Assembly: GCA_021030905.1 (NCBI GenBank) | Contig: JAGFMI010000002.1 | Location: 558,001-622,000, forward strand | Origin: Pyrenula massariospora | Taxonomy: Eukaryota; Ascomycota; Eurotiomycetes; Pyrenulales; Pyrenulaceae | Length of the DNA: 64,000 nucleotides | Reading direction: 5' to 3' | Shown here: positions 60,401 to 64,000 of the stretch, piece after piece | How the letters are laid out: every line of letters begins with the position of its first letter | Numbering within the stretch: the first letter of the stretch is position 1 | Translations under genes and position numbers: made by a program | The notes under the pieces: generated by a model | Told to the model about the DNA's origin: nothing | Seen by the model: only the letters and a program-made list of their open reading frames with translations | Databases searched by the model: none

Positions 60401-60838
60401 CAGGTACTTCGTATCTTTACGGGGTTGAGGTTTTGGAAACGGTATCTCGACTCCAGTGGTCTTGCGAAGTTCCTTTTCTGCCTCTGAAAGTGAAAGGGGC
60501 GGCCTTTCAGGCAGAGAACGCAGCAACTCATCCAAGCGGTGGATTGTGGGCTCGAGATTGGCGATGCGCTTCTCGTAGTTGAAGGAGATGCCTGAGAGCA
60601 GGTCGTCCAGCTGTAGCTTCAGAAGGCTTGATCTGTACGACGACCCTGAAAGTAAGAGCTGGTGAGTAGAAGATTGTGAAGCATTACTCCGACTCCTTGT
60701 ATTCTCTTGCCTGCGTTGTTGCTGGCCTGGAGGAGTATTATTCTCCGCAATCGAGTTCTCCTTTGGATCGTGGGACGATGCATCATCGTTCTCTTTGACA
60801 TGGTCAATTTTTCGTCTTTTGATTCGACTGATGCTCAT
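57485..60838 (-). CDS. UTP22: Utp22/NRAP, SSU processome (UTP-C) component
   Basis: Intronless, 1117 aa from the ATG at 60838 (MSISRIKRRKIDHVKENDD, with a likely nuclear localisation signal). An in-frame ATG at 60910 would add 24 residues with no conserved character. Family blocks are SLLKLQLDDLLSGISFNYEK, VVRGLALRTEL, KDYLNYRFFYKRAYYIACLG, LRQRGLASDIASGGFG, LTKRWCNAHMLCHFLREELI, HTFVCPYPWKAPSSPSTGFL and the C-terminal FLYDEDGGAVVGGLWNP. Length agrees with the family (yeast Utp22, ~1240 aa). Utp22 is a nucleotidyltransferase-fold scaffold with decayed active sites. It links Rrp7 and casein kinase 2 to the 90S pre-ribosome in the nucleolus. The gene is convergent with POM152, 140 bp stop to stop. 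Confidence 0.93.
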   Translation of the reverse strand: MSISRIKRRKIDHVKENDDASSHDPKENSIAENNTPPGQQQRRQENTRSRSNASQSSTHQLLLSGSSYRSSLLKLQLDDLLSGISFNYEKRIANLEPTIHRLDELLRSLPERPPLSLSEAEKELRKTTGVEIPFPKPQPRKDTKYLFAFQPPTSVNVVRGLALRTELKSNETTTIDVAVTMPAVLFQEKDYLNYRFFYKRAYYIACLGAGIQDAARDSFRVNYEYLDGNRLQPSLLIEAAEGADTGFLRSRCRIQITTAIDDDIFSIRHTMPSSNCVRSLDASNHESQGTSSSTPFYNGTLRSEASIIAHLKLLQSTASHCDGFRDSCLLGALWLRQRGLASDIASGGFGSTEWAICCALLLEDSARGKSAMSTRYTTYQLFKATLQFLAGKDLLVPFFVNTTNIDIPRSDQPVFYDGRAGTNVLFKMQPWSYELLRQEASTTLDGLNDRLEDTFRAIFMARVDMPLLRYDYTFTIPILEKDVKASPSSASKALDNLYGTITRALGDRVRMVHFKLPRSPAPYFSNTMKHRASSPYLVIQIVSNEENSARLVDRGPTAEQKEAAEEFRHFWGEKAELRRFKDGSISESLVWSEGSVQTIYRQILELVLQRHFTVDDVRAISGVKDAQAVLLFDCTSSQAMSWFANAENAFQEFTRLINQLEGLPLAVRSIVPSNSVLSSTSVQTPPNHRPAEVLLQFEGSNRWPDQILAIQRTKIAFLSKLAELVEAAEPIASARLGLESESNQLLNQAFLDVWHASGIQFRVRIHHEREQVLLERSLKTKTLDGRARDETAQALAAYKRQFLQAPLHTQAIKSLSTRYPEFPTTVRLTKRWCNAHMLCHFLREELIELFVAHTFVCPYPWKAPSSPSTGFLRTILMLSEWDWEFEPMILDLNNELTAEDVASIKNNFSAWRKIDPAMTTMTLFVGSNLDHSGVTWTQFARPPRVVAARLSSLARAAMEVVRSSGLKLDIGHLFESPFTDFDFLLHLNLSFTQHGKDRRTEKVYKNLQVNSTVRSPGVEGLEAVHLFVDDLRTVVGENALFLYDEDGGAVVGGLWNPRSMGPRPWKIRLPFSSQPVFQIGNGSEETLRVKINTSGILAEIGLLGEGLIDRIEILKEV

Positions 60839-61208
60839 GACGATAGTATTGTCCCAGAGGATGCAATCCCTACTCTCGCATGGTAATATGTTCGGTTTCG
60901 GTGCCAGCATCCCCAGCTTTTGGGGGGGACCGTCAACGCCGATACCGGAAGGTCAGGGAATTTCTCAGAGTCAAATGACAGCGTCATTGGTCATAAAACA
61001 ATGCCGCGTGCGAAAAGCTTTCTGTCTATACAAAATAGTAGTACCATAGTGAGTGACTCACATCCGTTCACAGCTTTGCAGTTCAAGAGCTCTAAGCTCC
61101 TGATCTATGTACCTAGTTGCCCTCTTTTACCACTCCACACCTCTTCATTTGCTCAAGTGGTCCGTGGCGCTGAATTGGGACATCTACTCTTGCTTCACAT
61201 AATTCTTC
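60839..61208. promoter_or_regulatory. Divergent promoter between UTP22 and cystathionine gamma-synthase
   Basis: 370 bp shared between two divergent genes. It includes a G-run at 60923-60928 (ttttggggggg). I saw no clear sulphur-regulator (Cys3/MetR) site. No other feature was recognised. Confidence 0.45.
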
Positions 61209-63035
61209 ATGTTAGCTACACTCGGGCAATCGATCCCCGCCAACACAGCCCATGCCGTCAGTGTCTCGCTCCCATCATGGAAATCTACAGTGGGCTACGA
61301 AGAAGGCGAAGAATGGGTTCTAAGTAAGATGAAGACGGGCTACCCGAGGTTCTTTGTTCATCTTGACATACAGAAATTGGAAAAGGAGATCTTGCGTCGT
61401 TTTGCTTCTGCCCCTCACGTTGAGAAGACTGTTTTGTTTCCTTCGGCCCGGGTGGCTAGAAGATGTCGAGAATTTTTCTTTCACCAGGTGCCGTCTCTCG
61501 TGCCTGAACAGGTGAAGGTCTTGGACTTCGTCCCGGCTCCACGGCCCTCGAGCGCAGACCTAGGGGATCTGGCTACGTTGAATGTCACGTCATCGCTATC
61601 ATGCGTGATTTATCCTGCTGAGCATGCTGCTATCGCGAAGCAAATATGGCAACATTCTGGGGACGGAGTCTCCAGCCGGCGTGCTGAGTACTGCTACAAG
61701 GCACTTCAGGAGGGCCTGCTTGTGCTCGATGGCACCCAGAAAACGCCTTCAGTATCGTGTTCTCGGTCTGGTAAAGGGCCTCGAAGATATCAGAGAGGTG
61801 GTCTGCCTAGCACTGTTGACCCAAACCCATCTGTAGCAGGAGTTATGCTGCACGCCCATCCGCCGGCATGGGGTACCGACGGCAAAGAGTATTCTCAGTA
61901 CATCGAAGAGCGGTTCGGTCGCAATCTCAATGCGATCCAAGCCTCAAAGGCAAAGCTTGCCATTAAACGCCGCATCGCTGGTACGCTAATAGAGGACAAA
62001 GATCTCGATATCGCCCTTGACACTTCCGATCAAAGCGCAAGACGTGTAAAGGGTCTCACAGAGAATGATGTGTATCTCTTTCCCTCTGGCATGAGCGCTA
62101 TTTTCAATACCCATCGGATATTGCTAGCCAACCGCGAACCGGGAAAGAGCGTCTGCTTCGGCTTCCCCTACATTGACACTCTGAAAGTCCTACAGAAATG
62201 GGGCCCGGGCTGTCTCTTCTACGGCAACGGTCTTGACGACGATCTCGACAATCTCCAACGGCGGCTCGAAGAAGGCGAGCGTTTTCTTGCCCTATTCACG
62301 GAATTCCCGAGCAATCCCTTACTTAGGTCGCCAGATCTTCTACGTATTCGCAGGCTGGCCGACAAGTATGATTTCGCAATCGTAGTGGACGAGTCCGTGG
62401 GGAACTTTATCAATGTCCAAGTCTTGTCCCACGCCGACATCGTGGTGAGCAGTCTCACCAAGATCTTCAGCGGCGATAGCAACGTTATGGGGGGTAGCGC
62501 TGTACTGAACCCGCAGGGACCCCTCTACGAATCGCTGAAAAAGACCTTCGCGGCCGAGTATGAAGACAATTACTGGGCCGAGGACTCAATCTTCTTGGAG
62601 CGGAATAGCCGTGACTTTATATCTCGGATCGAGAGGATAAATGAGAACGCCGAGGCTGTCACGAACATATTGGCTCGGTCTCCGGCCATCAAGGAAGTCT
62701 ACTACCCGAAGCTAGTGCCTTCAAAACGTTGTTACGATGCATGTCGAAACCCTGGTGGAGGCTATGGCGGCCTTTTCTCCGTCACGTTCCATTGTACCGA
62801 GGACGCGATAAAATTTTTCGACACGCTGGATGTGGCGAAAGGTCCAAGCCTGGGGACCAATTTCACCCTGAGCTGCCCGTATACTATTTTGGCACACTAC
62901 GGAGAATTGGAGTGGGCTGCCAAGTTTGGAGTAGAGGCCGATCTAGTTCGGGTAAGTATTGGACTGGAAGAGAGAGATCATCTGGAGGGCAAGGTAAATA
63001 GGGCGTTAGAGGCTGTTAAAAAAGCTACTGGTTGA
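61209..63035 (+). CDS. STR2: Cystathionine gamma-synthase, fungal Str2/Met-7 type
   Basis: Intronless, 608 aa. PLP-dependent transferase of the Cys/Met metabolism fold. It starts MLATLGQSIPANTAHAVSVS, a conserved start for the fungal enzyme. An extended N-terminal domain of about 210 residues follows, which bacterial enzymes lack, then EYSQYIEERFGRNLNAIQAS. The cofactor fold has DVYLFPSGMSAIFNTHRILL, then FAIVVDESVGNFINVQV, and the Schiff-base Lys418 in VSSLTKIFSGDSNVMGG. The C-terminus carries GGGYGGLFSVTFH and LVRVSIGLEERDHLEGKV. It joins cysteine with an activated homoserine ester to give cystathionine, linking cysteine to methionine synthesis in the cytosol. The active site is complete. 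Confidence 0.92.
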   Translation: MLATLGQSIPANTAHAVSVSLPSWKSTVGYEEGEEWVLSKMKTGYPRFFVHLDIQKLEKEILRRFASAPHVEKTVLFPSARVARRCREFFFHQVPSLVPEQVKVLDFVPAPRPSSADLGDLATLNVTSSLSCVIYPAEHAAIAKQIWQHSGDGVSSRRAEYCYKALQEGLLVLDGTQKTPSVSCSRSGKGPRRYQRGGLPSTVDPNPSVAGVMLHAHPPAWGTDGKEYSQYIEERFGRNLNAIQASKAKLAIKRRIAGTLIEDKDLDIALDTSDQSARRVKGLTENDVYLFPSGMSAIFNTHRILLANREPGKSVCFGFPYIDTLKVLQKWGPGCLFYGNGLDDDLDNLQRRLEEGERFLALFTEFPSNPLLRSPDLLRIRRLADKYDFAIVVDESVGNFINVQVLSHADIVVSSLTKIFSGDSNVMGGSAVLNPQGPLYESLKKTFAAEYEDNYWAEDSIFLERNSRDFISRIERINENAEAVTNILARSPAIKEVYYPKLVPSKRCYDACRNPGGGYGGLFSVTFHCTEDAIKFFDTLDVAKGPSLGTNFTLSCPYTILAHYGELEWAAKFGVEADLVRVSIGLEERDHLEGKVNRALEAVKKATG

Positions 63036-63375
63036 GGACAAAAGCAACATGGAATTCAATTTCCTCGCTGTGCAAATGATCGGCCTGCAAGCCCATGAAC
63101 CATGCCCTGTTGGCTTGAGCAAGAACCGATCTCCACGACGCCGTGATAAATGAAGAACCCTTAGGAGAAATACTGCCCCCAGACCAGTACGTACAAAGAC
63201 AAAGCCGTCCTTCAGGCCAACCTAATTAAGGCACGGACGTATTTGGGAATGCCCTATATCCACCTACCCCTAGACTTATGACTGAAGGTTATCGTAGGGT
63301 AATTTTGCCCGTGGTTATACTCTTCGGATTACGCTCTTACCTTCACATTCTCATCGCTCGCTGCAAAGGTACGAG
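63036..63375. other. Convergent spacer
   Basis: 0.34 kb between the stops of the cystathionine gamma-synthase and isoaspartate methyltransferase genes. Nothing else was recognised. Confidence 0.5.
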
Positions 63376-63948
63376 TCAACTACTCGGCGCATCAGTCAAA
63401 GGAACATATCTCACTCCCATGTCCTTTTTCCTGACAACGCTACCATCTTCTTTCTTGTCCACGACCCAGATCCATTGCGTAAAGCTGTCTTCCTCCACAG
63501 GTATGAACATACGCCCTGGTGCTTTCAGTTGATTAATCAGATCACCATGTACCTCCTTTGCGGCAGCTCCTACGTGGATCGCATCGTATGGCCCAGCCTG
63601 AGCGAAGCCTTTCCGTCCATCGCCACAAACGAGTTCGACCTTTCCTGACTTGAGCATTGCTTTCCCATCATCTGACTTTGACATGTTTTCCCTAGACATT
63701 TCCACGAGGCTGGGTATATGATCTATTCCCACAGCCTTTCCTTTGTCGCCAATCAAATTTGCTAGGACGTGGGTAAGATATCCACTTCCAGAACCAATGT
63801 CAAGGACGCGCGCTGTCGGATGTAGAAAAGGTAATAAGGATTCGCAGGCTGAAGCATGCATATGAGGAGCGGAGATTGTGGCACCAAAGCCAATCGTCTG
63901 AGGCGAGTCCTCATACGCAGCATACTTTGTGTAATGTGCTCGGTCGAC
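63376..63948 (-). CDS. Protein-L-isoaspartate(D-aspartate) O-methyltransferase (5' exon outside window)
   Basis: The last exon runs from 63948 to the stop at 63376 and encodes 190 residues. Its left border is set by an acceptor (tgcaag) just upstream and an in-frame stop beyond it, so at least one further exon lies past base 64000. It starts VDRAHYTKYAAYEDSPQTIG, then FGATISAPHMHASACESLLP. The SAM site is ARVLDIGSGSGYLTHVLANL, followed by AVGIDHIPSLVEMSREN, then VELVCGDGRKGFAQAGPYDA and IHVGAAAKEV. Members repair isoaspartyl damage in ageing proteins. The ATG at 63861 lies inside the conserved APHMHA motif and is not the start. Confidence 0.92.
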   Translation of the reverse strand, partial: VDRAHYTKYAAYEDSPQTIGFGATISAPHMHASACESLLPFLHPTARVLDIGSGSGYLTHVLANLIGDKGKAVGIDHIPSLVEMSRENMSKSDDGKAMLKSGKVELVCGDGRKGFAQAGPYDAIHVGAAAKEVHGDLINQLKAPGRMFIPVEEDSFTQWIWVVDKKEDGSVVRKKDMGVRYVPLTDAPSS

Positions 63949-64000
63949 CTTGCAGTTACAAAATCAGCGCTTGAGAAATATTATTTATGACCTAATCTGC

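Noticed and set aside
60839-60910. Extended UTP22 start at the ATG at 60910
   Set aside because: The added 24 residues show no conserved character and use up the divergent promoter. The MSISRIKRRK start is preferred but not proven.

Overview
The window is nuclear DNA of a filamentous ascomycete (Pezizomycotina). The evidence is compact genes with many GT-AG introns of about 45-180 bp, fungal-type core genes (H2A ending in SQEL, Atg4, Pom152, Utp22, Str2-type cystathionine gamma-synthase), and a 13-kb AT-rich block. The two LTRs of a dead retroelement in that block differ almost only by C/T and G/A changes, the mark of repeat-induced point mutation (RIP). I cannot name the species.

Left arm (1-16.4 kb): the 3' part of an OTU2-type deubiquitinase, a thiol methyltransferase, an MFS exporter, a very large disordered Glu/Pro/Ala-repeat protein, a gamma-glutamyltransferase and an APC amino-acid/choline-type permease. 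This looks like ordinary to accessory metabolism, with long gene-free spacers.

Centre (16.4-31.9 kb): an AT-rich, gene-free block. It holds one recognisable LTR retrotransposon fossil (24296-30547), two LTR-like termini of a second family facing each other at the block edges, 9-bp tandem repeats, and just beyond the right edge an odd tRNA-like gene with a UUA loop triplet and a ~48-nt insertion. The block could be a RIP-ed transposon nest or part of a regional centromere; sequence alone cannot decide.

Right arm (33-64 kb): dense housekeeping genes. These are a membrane-anchored DPBB protein, KGD2 and NDUFB9 as a divergent mitochondrial pair, H2A and H2B as a divergent pair, ATG4, SQS1, JJJ1, an SPX-RING ubiquitin ligase, an unrecognised 340-aa protein, an F-box/YccV protein divergent from POM152, UTP22, cystathionine gamma-synthase, and the 3' part of a protein-L-isoaspartate methyltransferase. 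Three genes serve ribosome and nucleolar biology (SQS1, JJJ1, UTP22), and two serve mitochondrial energy metabolism (KGD2, NDUFB9).

Exon coordinates were worked out by hand from reading frame, splice consensus and family conservation. None was tested against transcripts.
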